64,000 nucleotides of DNA from Candidatus Binatia bacterium. GTDB taxonomy: Bacteria > Desulfobacterota > Binatia > Bin18. The notes under the pieces were generated by a model, which searched no databases, was not told the origin of the DNA, and saw only the letters and a list, made by a program, of their open reading frames with translations. Numbering within the stretch: position 1 is the first letter of the stretch; every line of letters starts with the position of its first letter. Shown one piece after another: positions 8,147 to 17,581 of the stretch. The position numbers and the translations under genes were made by a program. Where the stretch lies: positions 1 through 64,000 of the forward strand of contig JAJDTY010000007.1 in assembly GCA_022826945.1 (NCBI GenBank), read 5' to 3'.

Positions 8147-10426
8147 TCACGCCACGTTTTCAATAGACGGTGATGGGGACTTCCCACCCAGCATATCTGT
8201 CTGACGAGCACTGCTACGCACAGGCATCTCAATAATGAACCGGCTGCCTCGTGGCGTATTGTCTCGTATTCGGATAAAGGCCTGATGGTCCGCCACCACG
8301 GTGGCAACAATGGCCAGCCCGAGCCCGGTTCCGTCCTTTTTGGTTGAAAAATACGGCTCAAACAATCGTCCCTTTATGTCCGGCGAGATCCCACAGCCAT
8401 TATCAGCGACTTCGATACGTGCAATGCCAAGCGAGTGCATATATCGAGTCGTGACTTCGATACGGCTCGGAGGCCCCTCCGTCCCTTCTCGGCAGGCGAC
8501 AACGGCATTGTCCAACAGATTACGCAGGACACGGCGCATCCCCTCGCGATCAAGCTCGAACAACGGCAGGGAGTGGTCCGGCATAAAGACAACGTCCAGA
8601 TCGCGGTAGGCTTCGGCGATCAGAACAATTGTCTCCTGTGCCAAGGCGTTCAGGTCATGCAGGCTATGCTTTCCAGCCGACAGACGGGCAAACGTGGAAA
8701 ATTCGTTGACGAGTTTTTTAATCGCGTCGACTTCATGCGCAATACTCTGCACGCACTCGTCAAACACTTCGTTCCCGTCCGTAATCTGAGGACCAAAACG
8801 TCGCTGGAGGCGCTGCGCCGCAAGCTGAATCGGTGTCAGCGGATTTTTGATTTCATGCGCAATTCGACGGGCGACCTCACGCCAGGCTTCCATACGCTCG
8901 ACCTGGACGATCTGCGTCACATCCTCAAAAAAGCATAACACCCCAAGCGCATGATCGTGGTCGTCAGGCAGAGAGGTGCCCGTTATTAAGAGGGAGTGGA
9001 CGTGTCCGTCGCGATCCAAACGGAGCTGGCCCCGCTGTTCTTGACCGGCATCATTCCCGTTACCGTTTTGCCCAAGAAGGAGTTCCTGAACGATGCGCTG
9101 CACTTCCCGGAACTCACTTGCGGAGAAAATATCACTATAGTCCTGCCCAATAACGCTATCGGCGTGCAAACCCAGCAACTGTCCCGCTGCCCGGTTCAGG
9201 GTAGAGAGCCGCCCATCTCGATCAAACGAGACGACACCAGCGTTGATATTCCCGAGTAAGATCTCCATATAACGACGCCGAGCCTCCAGTTCCTGATGAC
9301 TCTGCTGGAGGTCGACGGTCATCCGATTGAAGGCAGAAACGAGCGTTCCGATCTCATCCTCTCCCTCTCCTTCAATCCGATGCGCCCAGTGGCCCTGCGC
9401 AACCTCCCGGGTGGCAGCCGATAGTTGTTGGAGGGGAACGGTAATTTTTTTCGCAAGATAGACACCCACCCAGATCGCCGAGAAGATGACGACCAAGGTG
9501 ACCAGGACCATCGTAATCACATAATTGTTTTTGATTGGCTGCTTCAAGATCCTGAGTTGGCGATACTCGCCCAGCGCCTCAACCACCTGCAACCCTTGTC
9601 TGACGACGCTCGCGGGAACCTGGGTACCGGCCACAACAACACCGCCCAGATGTTCTCCAATAATGACGGGAACACCTCCGTACACCAACTCGGCCTGCTC
9701 CAGCGTCACGATTTGCTGAACCTCCTCGGTTGCAGACCGGACCCGTTCCAAGAGAGTCTCGCTGAGTTGGGGAGCCGTCAACGCCCCACTCGTCTCCGGC
9801 GCATTGGCCACCAAAGTAAGCGCTGCGGAGTACACGACAAGTTGAGTCAGGCCACGTTCGTGCTGCTCGCTGTTCATGCGGGCTTGCAACCTCTCGTAGC
9901 GTGTCGGCTCAAGGAGGTCTTGGGCGATAATCATCTGAGCGATTGCCCGCGCATGCGTCAGGGTGTCATCAGCAAGGCGGGCATAGACGCCGTCAACGAC
10001 TTCAAGCGAACTGCTTAACGAACGTTCAACGCGCAGGGCAAACCAATTCTCGATCGACTTCGTCAGAAAACCGACCCCGATTAGGAATAGGAGTATTGCC
10101 GGGAAAAGGGAAATACCTAAAAAAGCGAGGATTAGACGAGAGCGGAGGTGAGCGCCGGGCAGCTTCCGGCGGCGCTCGTAAAACAGCTTCAGCAGGTTCC
10201 GACCAACCAGGAACACCAGTAAAACGAGCAGGATAATATTGAGATTGATCAGCAGAATAAAAATAATGTTGCTGATCAGACTTTCGCCGTCGCTGAGTTG
10301 TGGCGAGCGGCTCTGGAGAAAGGCAAACAAAAAGACGCCCAGTGCTGCCGCGATGATGACAGCAATCTCCCAGAACTGGCGACGTTTGGGCTCCTCCAAG
10401 CGATTCTCGTGAACTGGGGCTTCCAT
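8147..10426 (-). CDS. NtrY-like sensor histidine kinase
   Basis: 759 residues. Membrane segments lie near 21-38, 52-76, 98-122 and 302-325, with a periplasmic sensor region at about 125-300, then HAMP (about 325-380), a PAS domain (about 382-505), HisKA with phospho-acceptor His524 in RIAHEIKNPL, and an ATPase domain with NLLDNA (636-641), DNGCG (675-679) and GTGLGL (699-704). This is the NtrY layout. NtrY normally pairs with NtrX, a receiver-AAA-HTH regulator, but here the next gene 18 bp downstream is the REC-LpxC fusion, which is the obvious candidate partner. ATG start at 10426. Confidence 0.88.
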   Translation of the reverse strand: MEAPVHENRLEEPKRRQFWEIAVIIAAALGVFLFAFLQSRSPQLSDGESLISNIIFILLINLNIILLVLLVFLVGRNLLKLFYERRRKLPGAHLRSRLILAFLGISLFPAILLFLIGVGFLTKSIENWFALRVERSLSSSLEVVDGVYARLADDTLTHARAIAQMIIAQDLLEPTRYERLQARMNSEQHERGLTQLVVYSAALTLVANAPETSGALTAPQLSETLLERVRSATEEVQQIVTLEQAELVYGGVPVIIGEHLGGVVVAGTQVPASVVRQGLQVVEALGEYRQLRILKQPIKNNYVITMVLVTLVVIFSAIWVGVYLAKKITVPLQQLSAATREVAQGHWAHRIEGEGEDEIGTLVSAFNRMTVDLQQSHQELEARRRYMEILLGNINAGVVSFDRDGRLSTLNRAAGQLLGLHADSVIGQDYSDIFSASEFREVQRIVQELLLGQNGNGNDAGQEQRGQLRLDRDGHVHSLLITGTSLPDDHDHALGVLCFFEDVTQIVQVERMEAWREVARRIAHEIKNPLTPIQLAAQRLQRRFGPQITDGNEVFDECVQSIAHEVDAIKKLVNEFSTFARLSAGKHSLHDLNALAQETIVLIAEAYRDLDVVFMPDHSLPLFELDREGMRRVLRNLLDNAVVACREGTEGPPSRIEVTTRYMHSLGIARIEVADNGCGISPDIKGRLFEPYFSTKKDGTGLGLAIVATVVADHQAFIRIRDNTPRGSRFIIEMPVRSSARQTDMLGGKSPSPSIENVA

Positions 10427-10517
10427 ACTCTCTCGCCCTGCTCATATCAGCAGTAGAAACAATGAGGATATACCATCGTCATCAGAGTTCCACCATTCTC
10501 CATTTGGATCGCTTGCG

Positions 10518-11621
10518 CTAGAACAAATCGCCCTGTTCTTTTTTCCCAGGTTGGTCAATATGCAAATGCTGGTAGGCCTTGAGGGTGGCCAGCCGTCCCC
10601 GCGGTGTACGCTGCAAAAACCCCTCCTGCAAGAGATAAGGCTCATACACGTCTTCAATGGTGCTCTTCTCTTCGCCAATGGCCGCGGCTATGGTTTCGAC
10701 ACCGACCGGCCCACCGTTAAATTTTTCGATAATCGTCCGCAGAATCGCCAAGTCCATTTTGTCGAATCCGGCCTCATCCACCTCAACCAGCGTCAGGGCG
10801 GCATGGGCTACTGCTTGCGTCACAACCGGCTCTTTCTTCACTTGGGCATAGTCGCGTACTCGCCGGAGTAAACGATTGGCAATCCGAGGGGTTCCTCGTG
10901 AGCGACGCGCGATTTCCGCGGTTCCGCCCACATCGGTCTCAATCTCAAGAATTGAGGCCGATCGACGAATAATCTGTTCCAACTCGGACACCTGGTAAAA
11001 ATCCAGTCGAAAGGTTGACCCAAAACGGTCTCGGAGCGGTGAGGTCAACAGCCCGGCACGGGTGGTGGCACCAACTAAGGTGAAGTGCTTCAGGGGCAAC
11101 TTGACCGTTCGTGCTGATGGACCTTGGCCGACAACGAGGTCAAGTTCAAAGTCCTCCATTGCCGGATACAAAAACTCCTCAACCACGTGATTTAAGCGGT
11201 GGATCTCGTCAATGAAGAGCACGTCACCTTCTTCCAGGTTGGTCAGAATAGCGGCCAAGTCGCCGGGCCGCTCAATCACCGGTCCGGTGGTGGCCCGAAT
11301 CGTGACATCCATTTCACGCGCGATAATATGTGCCAGGGACGTTTTTCCCAATCCGGGCGGACCACAGAAGAGCAGATGGTCAAGAACGTCGGCCCGTTGC
11401 TTGGCCGCCTCAATAGAGATCGCAAGATTCTGTTTCGTGCCTGCCTGTCCGATGTATTCTTCAAGACTACGCGGGCGGAGCGACCCCTCGACACGTGGCT
11501 CGTCAGGCCAGGCAGTCTCATCGTCCGGCAGAGCGTCCAGCGGCGACATATGGGGATTCAGCATGTCGCGCCCCGGACTGTCGTGTGTCTCTTTTGGCTC
11601 GTCTCTCGCGGTGCGGCTCAT
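10518..11621 (-). CDS. ruvB: Holliday junction branch migration ATPase RuvB
   Basis: 367 residues, with Walker [10 protein letters not shown] at about 87-95, Walker [10 protein letters not shown], sensor GATTRAGLL and a C-terminal winged-helix ending around RTPRGRLA. RuvB hexamers drive branch migration on RuvA-bound junctions. The N-terminus carries about 25 residues more than the family minimum. The ATG at 11621 overlaps the ruvA stop by 4 bp, indicating translational coupling in the ruvC-ruvA-ruvB run. Confidence 0.95.
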   Translation of the reverse strand: MSRTARDEPKETHDSPGRDMLNPHMSPLDALPDDETAWPDEPRVEGSLRPRSLEEYIGQAGTKQNLAISIEAAKQRADVLDHLLFCGPPGLGKTSLAHIIAREMDVTIRATTGPVIERPGDLAAILTNLEEGDVLFIDEIHRLNHVVEEFLYPAMEDFELDLVVGQGPSARTVKLPLKHFTLVGATTRAGLLTSPLRDRFGSTFRLDFYQVSELEQIIRRSASILEIETDVGGTAEIARRSRGTPRIANRLLRRVRDYAQVKKEPVVTQAVAHAALTLVEVDEAGFDKMDLAILRTIIEKFNGGPVGVETIAAAIGEEKSTIEDVYEPYLLQEGFLQRTPRGRLATLKAYQHLHIDQPGKKEQGDLF

Positions 11622-12205
11622 GCGCTGAGCCTCCGTAATGACTCTCGGATCACGTCGGCAATAGTCGCGTGCCCATCCCGGACAACCGTGCGCACCGTCT
11701 TCTCTGCTTGCGCCTGCCGATAGCCCAGATTCACCAGCGCGGAGGTCGCCTCGGTCGAGAGCGGACTGGGCGTTGCCACCGGAGTCCCATTCTGTGCTTC
11801 ACTCGCACCGACTTTCTCCTGGAGTTCGACAACCAAACGTTCTGCCGTCTTTTTCCCGACGCCTGGAGTCGCCACCAGGCGAGTCACATCGCGCGTATGC
11901 AGCGCGTTTTCAAGCTCATCAACCGGAATGCCCGACAAAATATTTAAGGCCAGACGCGGGCCGATACCACTCACGCTACGAAGCAGTAGGAAGTACGACT
12001 TCTCCTTTTCTTCCAGAAATCCAAATAGCTGGAGGGCATCTTCTCGAGCATGCGTGTGGATGAGCAAGCTGACCGATTCCCCGACGCCTGGTAGATGATA
12101 GAAGGTTTGTAACGACACCAATACCTGATAGCCAACCCCACCAACGTCGACAATGAGCTGCTCAGGGGTCTTTTCGTGGAGCACTCCGTGGAGGCGCGCA
12201 ATCAT
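11618..12205 (-). CDS. ruvA: Holliday junction DNA-binding protein RuvA
   Basis: 195 residues starting [12 protein letters not shown], the usual RuvA OB-fold domain, with paired helix-hairpin-helix motifs ([13 protein letters not shown] and [12 protein letters not shown]) and a C-terminal domain III ([20 protein letters not shown]) that contacts RuvB. It tetramerises on four-way junctions. ATG start at 12205; 21 bp after ruvC and overlapping ruvB by 4 bp. Confidence 0.95.
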   Translation of the reverse strand: MIARLHGVLHEKTPEQLIVDVGGVGYQVLVSLQTFYHLPGVGESVSLLIHTHAREDALQLFGFLEEKEKSYFLLLRSVSGIGPRLALNILSGIPVDELENALHTRDVTRLVATPGVGKKTAERLVVELQEKVGASEAQNGTPVATPSPLSTEATSALVNLGYRQAQAEKTVRTVVRDGHATIADVIRESLRRLSA

Positions 12206-12226
12206 AGGGGTTGCCGTGCGAGCGTG

Positions 12227-12838
12227 TTAGTCGTGCTTTTTCTGGTCTGCGGCGAGCATCTGGGCGACCGTCTGTTCCGTAAAGACATCGCGCAGAGAGC
12301 GGGCCTTCCTGCCCCCAGCACGCCGCGGCTGAGCGCCAACCTGGTGGAGCATATCGGGCAGGCGGGCAGCGCTACAGTGACAAATGGCTACGGCTAGCGC
12401 ATCCGTCGCATCGTGGCTTGACGGAAAGACACCCGCCTCTCCGTCTGGATGGTGCAGTTGGGAAAAGACCGCTTTTTGGACCTGCATTTTCCCGGCCCGG
12501 CCATACCCAGTCACCGCCGTCTTAATTTCTGTTGGATTATACTCGGCAATCCGCAGACCGGCTTGGGCCGCGGCCAGGAGTACGACGCCCCGCGCCTCGC
12601 CGAGGCGCAGAGCGCTCTGGACGTTATGGGCCACAAAGGCTTTTTCAAGGCTCAAGACGTGCGGAGCCCAGCGGTCAATCACCGTGACAAGCTCTTTGTA
12701 GATGAGACGCAGGCGTTCGGGCAGGGAGCGGAAGCCCTTGACGGAGACAACACCTCCGGCACAAAAGGTCAACGTCCGGCGCGTCTTCTCAATGACACCC
12801 CATCCAGTCCGCAGCGTGCCAGGGTCTATACCCAACAC
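12227..12838 (-). CDS. ruvC: Crossover junction endodeoxyribonuclease RuvC
   Basis: About 203 residues. The RNase-H-like core starts LGIDPGTLRTGWGVI (first catalytic Asp), with LSLEKAFVA, a YNPTEIKTAVTGYGRAGK segment, and the SSHDATDALAVAICH C-terminal catalytic region. It resolves Holliday junctions made by RuvAB. The start is uncertain: the earliest canonical codon is the GTG at 12838, with no ribosome site at normal distance, whereas a strong AAGGAAGGG lies about 40 bases further upstream just after the yebC stop. A non-canonical start nearer that site is possible. Confidence 0.9.
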   Translation of the reverse strand: MLGIDPGTLRTGWGVIEKTRRTLTFCAGGVVSVKGFRSLPERLRLIYKELVTVIDRWAPHVLSLEKAFVAHNVQSALRLGEARGVVLLAAAQAGLRIAEYNPTEIKTAVTGYGRAGKMQVQKAVFSQLHHPDGEAGVFPSSHDATDALAVAICHCSAARLPDMLHQVGAQPRRAGGRKARSLRDVFTEQTVAQMLAADQKKHD

Positions 12839-12885
12839 ACGCAGTGGAGTCTGAGCGTTGCGAGAGTTGATGGTCTTTCCCTTCC

Positions 12886-13638
12886 TTAGGCCGCGCTGAG
12901 TCGTTCCATCTCCTCTTCAGCAATTTCTACATTCGCGGAAACGGTTTGGACATCGTCAAGCTCCTGGAGGGCGTCGAGCAAACGTAAGGTTTGTTCGGCT
13001 TCCTTGCCGGAGAGACTGACCGTGTTTTGGGGCACCATCGTCGCCTCAACGGACACCGTCCCAATATCGGCGTTTTCGAGCGCCTGCCGTACGTCTTCGA
13101 GGGCATCAGGAGCGGTCACAATCTCAAACAGGTCATCGCCCGTTGTAATATCTTCCGCCCCGGCGTCAAGAGCAATCTCCATGAGTTGGTCTTCCTCAGC
13201 CTGATCTTTTTCTATGGTGATGATGCCCTTATGGGTGAACATCCATGCAACGGAGTTAGGCTGGCCTAAGCTCCCACCGCTTTTGGTGAACAGATGACGC
13301 ACTTCGGAGACCGTTCGATTTTTATTGTCTGTCAGCGTCTGCAGCATAATAGCCGCTCCGCCTGGCGCATGCCCCTCGTAGGTCACCTCTTCATAGCTGA
13401 CATCCTCAAGCTCTCCTGCGCCTTTTTTCACCGCCCGGTCTATGGTATCGCCCGGCATACTGGCTGCTTTTGCCGCGGCTATGGCCGTACGTAAACGCGG
13501 ATTTGCGGATGGATCGCTCCCACCTATCCGGGCCGCAATCGAGAGGTCTTTAATCAATTTTGTAAACATCTTGCCCCGACGGGCATCCTTGACTGCCTTC
13601 TTATGCTTAATGGTGCTCCATTTGGAATGGCCGGACAT
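12886..13638 (-). CDS. yebC: YebC/PmpR-family transcriptional or translation regulator
   Basis: 250 residues beginning MSGHSKWSTIKHKKAVKDAR, the invariant YebC N-terminus, with the family segments GGSDPSANPRLRTAI and KSGGSLGQPNSVAWMF. YebC-family proteins have been described as DNA-binding regulators and, more recently for some members, as translation factors that relieve proline stalling; which applies here is unknown. It heads a minus-strand run with ruvC, ruvA and ruvB, a common arrangement. Confidence 0.93.
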   Translation of the reverse strand: MSGHSKWSTIKHKKAVKDARRGKMFTKLIKDLSIAARIGGSDPSANPRLRTAIAAAKAASMPGDTIDRAVKKGAGELEDVSYEEVTYEGHAPGGAAIMLQTLTDNKNRTVSEVRHLFTKSGGSLGQPNSVAWMFTHKGIITIEKDQAEEDQLMEIALDAGAEDITTGDDLFEIVTAPDALEDVRQALENADIGTVSVEATMVPQNTVSLSGKEAEQTLRLLDALQELDDVQTVSANVEIAEEEMERLSAA

Positions 13639-13799
13639 GACCGTCTCCTCCCGGCGTAAGACTTGCGACTATGGGTAACATACTTCTGGAGGAGAGTAAA
13701 CGCACGAGCGCCCTGTCGGAACATCCGTTCCGGTACAGTAAAGTCCTGCAATAATTGGATTTTCGACTTCTTCTACGCTAGCCGGACTCTAGGAGGGGA

Positions 13800-14360
13800 G
13801 TGGCCGGAGATGGAAAAACACGATACATCCGAGCCTCGCGGAGACTTGCTCCTCTTGGGAAAAGGACATTCCGAGTGCGACTCATTACCATTCTTGCTCA
13901 TACCGGTGTTGTCACCGGACTGGCAGGCTTATTTTTTGGCAGTCTTGCCTGGGTGTATAATTCTCCGTTTGGGGCGGTCATGGTTCTCGGCAGTCTCGTG
14001 CTCCTTGTCGCCAGTGGTCTGTTAGGCTGGTATTATGGCTTTAGTCCAATGTGGCACCCATCCGGGTGGGAAGAACAAGTCACCCACGCCGACCGTCATT
14101 ATGTGGTGTCAACGCAGCGCTACCCGCCCTATCTCGTTCGCCAGGCGAAGAGGCAAGGCGGCATGCAGTTTGGAACGGCCGTGTATGCCGTACATGCAGC
14201 GGACCAGGAAGTGGCCGAGGAGGCACAGGCCGTATACGGGCTGCAATGGCGGGAACACCAAGAGGCACAGGAGGGGCATCAGTGGGTTGTGCTCGTCTTG
14301 CGACAGGGCGACCTGTCCGAACTTGAAGGTTTTCGGCCGGTGTCAGAGGACATGATCTAA
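13800..14360 (+). CDS. Putative two-segment membrane protein, function unknown
   Basis: 186 residues if translation starts at the GTG at 13800, which follows AGGAGGGGA very closely; a later start is possible. Two adjacent hydrophobic stretches (about 30-50 and 55-75) look like a transmembrane hairpin, followed by a hydrophilic tail with TQRYPPYLVRQAKRQGG and several glutamine/glutamate-rich stretches. No family recognised. It is divergent from yebC over a 160 bp region and convergent with the D-aminoacylase gene (27 bp between ends). Confidence 0.5.
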   Translation: MAGDGKTRYIRASRRLAPLGKRTFRVRLITILAHTGVVTGLAGLFFGSLAWVYNSPFGAVMVLGSLVLLVASGLLGWYYGFSPMWHPSGWEEQVTHADRHYVVSTQRYPPYLVRQAKRQGGMQFGTAVYAVHAADQEVAEEAQAVYGLQWREHQEAQEGHQWVVLVLRQGDLSELEGFRPVSEDMI

Positions 14361-14387
14361 AGACACTCTGGTTCTACCTTGTGGTTT

Positions 14388-15878
14388 TCAAATTCCGGCA
14401 GCGTCGTGCCGGAGGAGGCGTCCGTTGCAGGTCCCTCGGTGGCGACCCTGCTCTATAGTGACGGTCCCGTTTACAATAACCGAGTGAATACCGGGAGGGT
14501 GACGGCGCGGTTCTTGATAGGTTCCAATATCGGCAACCGTCTGGGGATCAAAGATGACAAGGTCTGCATAGGAACCGTCACAAATGAGACCACGGTCTCG
14601 AAGACGGAACTTTTGTGCGGGTAAGCCCGTCATCCGATGAACCGCTTCTTCTAGCGTCAGCAGTTGTATATCCCGGACGTATTTCCCCAGGACACAGGCA
14701 AACGTGCCATACAGACGAGGATGCGGCTTACCCGCAACAGAAGGAATACCATCAGAGCCGATCATGGTTGTAGGGTGGGCTAAGACGCGACGGACATCTG
14801 CCTCATCCATCCCAAAAATAACCGCGACCGTACTTTCTCCTTCTCCGGCAATCAGCTCGGCCACAGTCTGTTGGAGAGACTTTCCCGTCAGTTGGCAAAT
14901 GTCTTCTAAGGTCTTGCCTTCATACTCATGCTGGACGGGCGTTGAGGCAATCAAGACATCGCTCGGAGCAGCGCGTTCAATCACACCCCCCTGGACGAGC
15001 GCTGCCAGCGTAGTACTGCCTGCGGTATACGGATAGGCGTCAGAGGAAATATCGAGACCACGCGCCTGTGCTTGCTCAACCAGGGCCAAAGAGTCTCGCA
15101 CTTTGCCCCAATTCGTTCGGCCCATAGCTTTGTGGTGAGAGATCTGGACTCCTGCGCCTGACTCTTCACCAATGCGAATCGTTTCCTGAATGGAGTCGAG
15201 CAGGTGATCAGCTTCATCGCGCATATGCGTCGCGTAGACGCCATTGTATTCAGCCACGACTTTTGCCAAGGCAATCACTTCTTCTGTCTGAGCATAACGG
15301 CCGGGCGCGTAGAAGAGGCCGGTTGACATGCCAGCCGCCCCGGCGTCCATCCCTTCTTGGACAAGGGCCTGCATGCGCTCAATATCCTGAGCGGTAGGCT
15401 CCCGCTTTTCATCAGATAGCACTCCGTACCGAACAGCTGCGTGAGGAATGAGACAGGCCACATTGACGGCGGCTGGTCGGGATTCGAGCGCATGATAAAA
15501 TTCAGCCGTTGTCTCCCATGAAAAGTCACCCATCGGACCGAACAGGAGCGGCCCAAAGCCCCGTAAAAAGTTCCGATAGGCATCATTTGCTGGAGCGGCC
15601 CCAAAGCCGCAGTTGCCTATGACCTCAGTCGTGACGCCCTGCAGAATCTTGAAATCACACAGCGGACGATCAAGCAGGGCAAAGTCATCGTGGGAGTGGA
15701 CATCGATAAAACCAGGGGCAACCACATGGTCCGCCGCGTCAATCGCCTGACTCGCCTCACCGCTCAGGCTGCCAACAGCGACGATCCGATCACCCCGGAC
15801 CCCTACGTCTGCCTGCACACTGGGTTGACCGGTGCCATCGATAATCGTTCCGTTCCGAATAACGATGTCGTAGCGCAT
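14388..15878 (-). CDS. N-acyl-D-amino-acid deacylase / D-aminoacylase-family amidohydrolase
   Basis: 496 residues from the ATG at 15878. The amidohydrolase metal site starts with GFIDVHSHDD (HxH), with ATHMRDEADHLLDSI in mid-protein, ISHHKAMG, SDAYPYTAGSTTL, and MIGSDGIPS with the conserved catalytic Asp toward the C-terminus. The N-acyl-D-amino-acid deacylase subgroup removes acyl groups from D-amino acids or related amides. The exact substrate cannot be read. It lies 15 bp downstream of the OB-fold/thiolase pair, which suggests shared transcription. Confidence 0.82.
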   Translation of the reverse strand: MRYDIVIRNGTIIDGTGQPSVQADVGVRGDRIVAVGSLSGEASQAIDAADHVVAPGFIDVHSHDDFALLDRPLCDFKILQGVTTEVIGNCGFGAAPANDAYRNFLRGFGPLLFGPMGDFSWETTAEFYHALESRPAAVNVACLIPHAAVRYGVLSDEKREPTAQDIERMQALVQEGMDAGAAGMSTGLFYAPGRYAQTEEVIALAKVVAEYNGVYATHMRDEADHLLDSIQETIRIGEESGAGVQISHHKAMGRTNWGKVRDSLALVEQAQARGLDISSDAYPYTAGSTTLAALVQGGVIERAAPSDVLIASTPVQHEYEGKTLEDICQLTGKSLQQTVAELIAGEGESTVAVIFGMDEADVRRVLAHPTTMIGSDGIPSVAGKPHPRLYGTFACVLGKYVRDIQLLTLEEAVHRMTGLPAQKFRLRDRGLICDGSYADLVIFDPQTVADIGTYQEPRRHPPGIHSVIVNGTVTIEQGRHRGTCNGRLLRHDAAGI

Positions 15879-15893
15879 GCGCAACCTCTACAT

Positions 15894-16313
15894 CTACGCC
15901 AGGACCGGTCGGAACTTCAACACCGCTATGTCCTCGGACCAGTCTTCAAAAACACTCTCAACCGGCATCCCGATCGCCACCTGCTCAGGATCGCACTCGA
16001 CGATATTACTCATCAGCTGCGGCCCTTCCTCAAGGGTGACGAGCGCCACCACATAGGGCACATCTTCGGCAAACGCTTTAGTTACCGGGCGATAGACAAC
16101 GGTAAACGACAAGACCGTTCCGCGGCCGGACGCCCTGACCCACTCGACCTGCTCGCTCATACAGGCCGTACAATAGAGACGCGGGTAGAACTGGTAGTGG
16201 CCACAGACACTACACTGCTGGATACGCAATTCCTGATTCCGACAACCCTCCCAGAACGGTTGCGTTTCGCCAGTCGGAGCGGGTAGAGCCTTTTCTATTG
16301 GCGTTGTCATCAT
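15894..16313 (-). CDS. Zinc-ribbon/OB-fold acyl-CoA-binding protein (DUF35 family)
   Basis: About 139 residues from the ATG at 16313, preceded by AAGGAGGTGGG. A rubredoxin-like zinc ribbon with CSVCGHYQFYPRLYCTAC (two CxxC pairs) leads into an OB-fold with GRGTVLSFTVVYRP. DUF35 proteins act as partners of thiolase-like enzymes. The upstream gene is exactly such a thiolase and the two overlap by 4 bp (ATGA), so a hetero-complex is likely. Confidence 0.85.
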   Translation of the reverse strand: MMTTPIEKALPAPTGETQPFWEGCRNQELRIQQCSVCGHYQFYPRLYCTACMSEQVEWVRASGRGTVLSFTVVYRPVTKAFAEDVPYVVALVTLEEGPQLMSNIVECDPEQVAIGMPVESVFEDWSEDIAVLKFRPVLA

Positions 16314-17479
16314 CCCACCTCCTTCCCCAGAATCATTGAGCAGTGAGTGGACATGATCCCCCCCTGCGCATGGACAAAGGCGATGTTGGCGTCTTTGACC
16401 TGACGCGGTCCGCACGCGCCGCGCAGTTGAAAAACCGCTTCCGTCACCGAAAACATCGAGCCCGGATGCCCAGGGTGGCAGTGCGACATCAACCCACCAT
16501 GCGTATTCACCGGAAGCTCACCCCCGAGCTCAATCCGGCCCCCCTCAACAAACCGCCCCCCTTCCCCCTTAGGACAAAAGCCTAGGTCTTCTAGCTCAAT
16601 GACCACGACCGGGGTAAAGCAGTCGTATAGCTCAGCCACGTCAATATCTTTGGGTCTCAGTCCGGCCATGGCATAGGCGCGCTCGCCCGCCTCTTTTGCC
16701 GCCGAGGTAGTGAGGTTGCGGGCTTGACTGATATGTTCGTGCGAATGCCCCTCCCCAACCCCCAGCATATAGACGGGAGGATGGGGGAAATCTCTGGCGC
16801 GTTCGGCTGAGGTAAGAATAAGGGCTGCGCCACCATCGGATACCAGCGAACAGTCAAGCAGGTGTAATGGCGAGGAAATCATTTTTGAGTTGATAACATC
16901 GTCAACCGTAATGGGGTCGCGCATCTGCGCGGCCGGGTTCATCGAGGCGTGTCTCCGACAGGCCACTGCCACCGCGGCCACTTGCTCGCTGGTGGTGCCA
17001 TAGGCGTACATATGCGCCTGGGCGATCAGCGCGTAAAACGCCGGGATGGGAGGCCCGTAGGGTCGTTCAAACTGGGCGTGTCCAGCCGTTGACATGGCTT
17101 CAATCGCCCGGTCCCGGGAGAGGCCGGATAGCATATTGTCCGCCATAGTGACGAGGACCGTGTGACACATGCCACTGGTAATGGCCGCGGCGGCGTGATG
17201 CAAAATCGCCAGGGTCGTCCCGCCTCCCGTGGCAACATTGAGACAGTAGCGCGGGAAGATTTGCATATACTCGGCGATCATTTCCGCGTGATACATATAC
17301 GGCTCGACAAACGAATTGCAGGTAATCAACCCATCGACCTCATCCTTTGTGATGCCCGCGTCTTCCAGTGCAGACTTGGCCGCCTTGACGTAGAGTTGAG
17401 TGGCACTCAGATGTGGGACGACACCAACCTCGGTATCAGCTGCCCCCACAATGGCGACTTTTCCTCGGAGCGATTCCAT
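16310..17479 (-). CDS. Thiolase-superfamily acetyl-CoA acetyltransferase (SCPx/DitF type)
   Basis: 389 residues from the ATG at 17479, which has GGAGGAGAGCT just upstream. VAIVGAADTEVG opens the fold; the C-terminal half has AELYDCFTPVVVIELEDLG and NTHGGLMSHCHPGHPG. The classical nucleophile-Cys motif is replaced by a glycine-rich NVATGGGTTLAIL, typical of the non-decarboxylating SCPx/DitF branch that works with a DUF35 partner, for example in side-chain or lipid degradation. Overlaps the OB-fold gene by 4 bp. Confidence 0.83.
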   Translation of the reverse strand: MESLRGKVAIVGAADTEVGVVPHLSATQLYVKAAKSALEDAGITKDEVDGLITCNSFVEPYMYHAEMIAEYMQIFPRYCLNVATGGGTTLAILHHAAAAITSGMCHTVLVTMADNMLSGLSRDRAIEAMSTAGHAQFERPYGPPIPAFYALIAQAHMYAYGTTSEQVAAVAVACRRHASMNPAAQMRDPITVDDVINSKMISSPLHLLDCSLVSDGGAALILTSAERARDFPHPPVYMLGVGEGHSHEHISQARNLTTSAAKEAGERAYAMAGLRPKDIDVAELYDCFTPVVVIELEDLGFCPKGEGGRFVEGGRIELGGELPVNTHGGLMSHCHPGHPGSMFSVTEAVFQLRGACGPRQVKDANIAFVHAQGGIMSTHCSMILGKEVG

Positions 17480-17581
17480 AGCTCTCCTCCGTATGCGTCT
17501 GTTTTCGTCGTTCTCTTTACTTGGCATTATCTCGACCCGCAAACAAGGTACTGGGCAGACTGCTGGGCTGGTACGCCGTGT

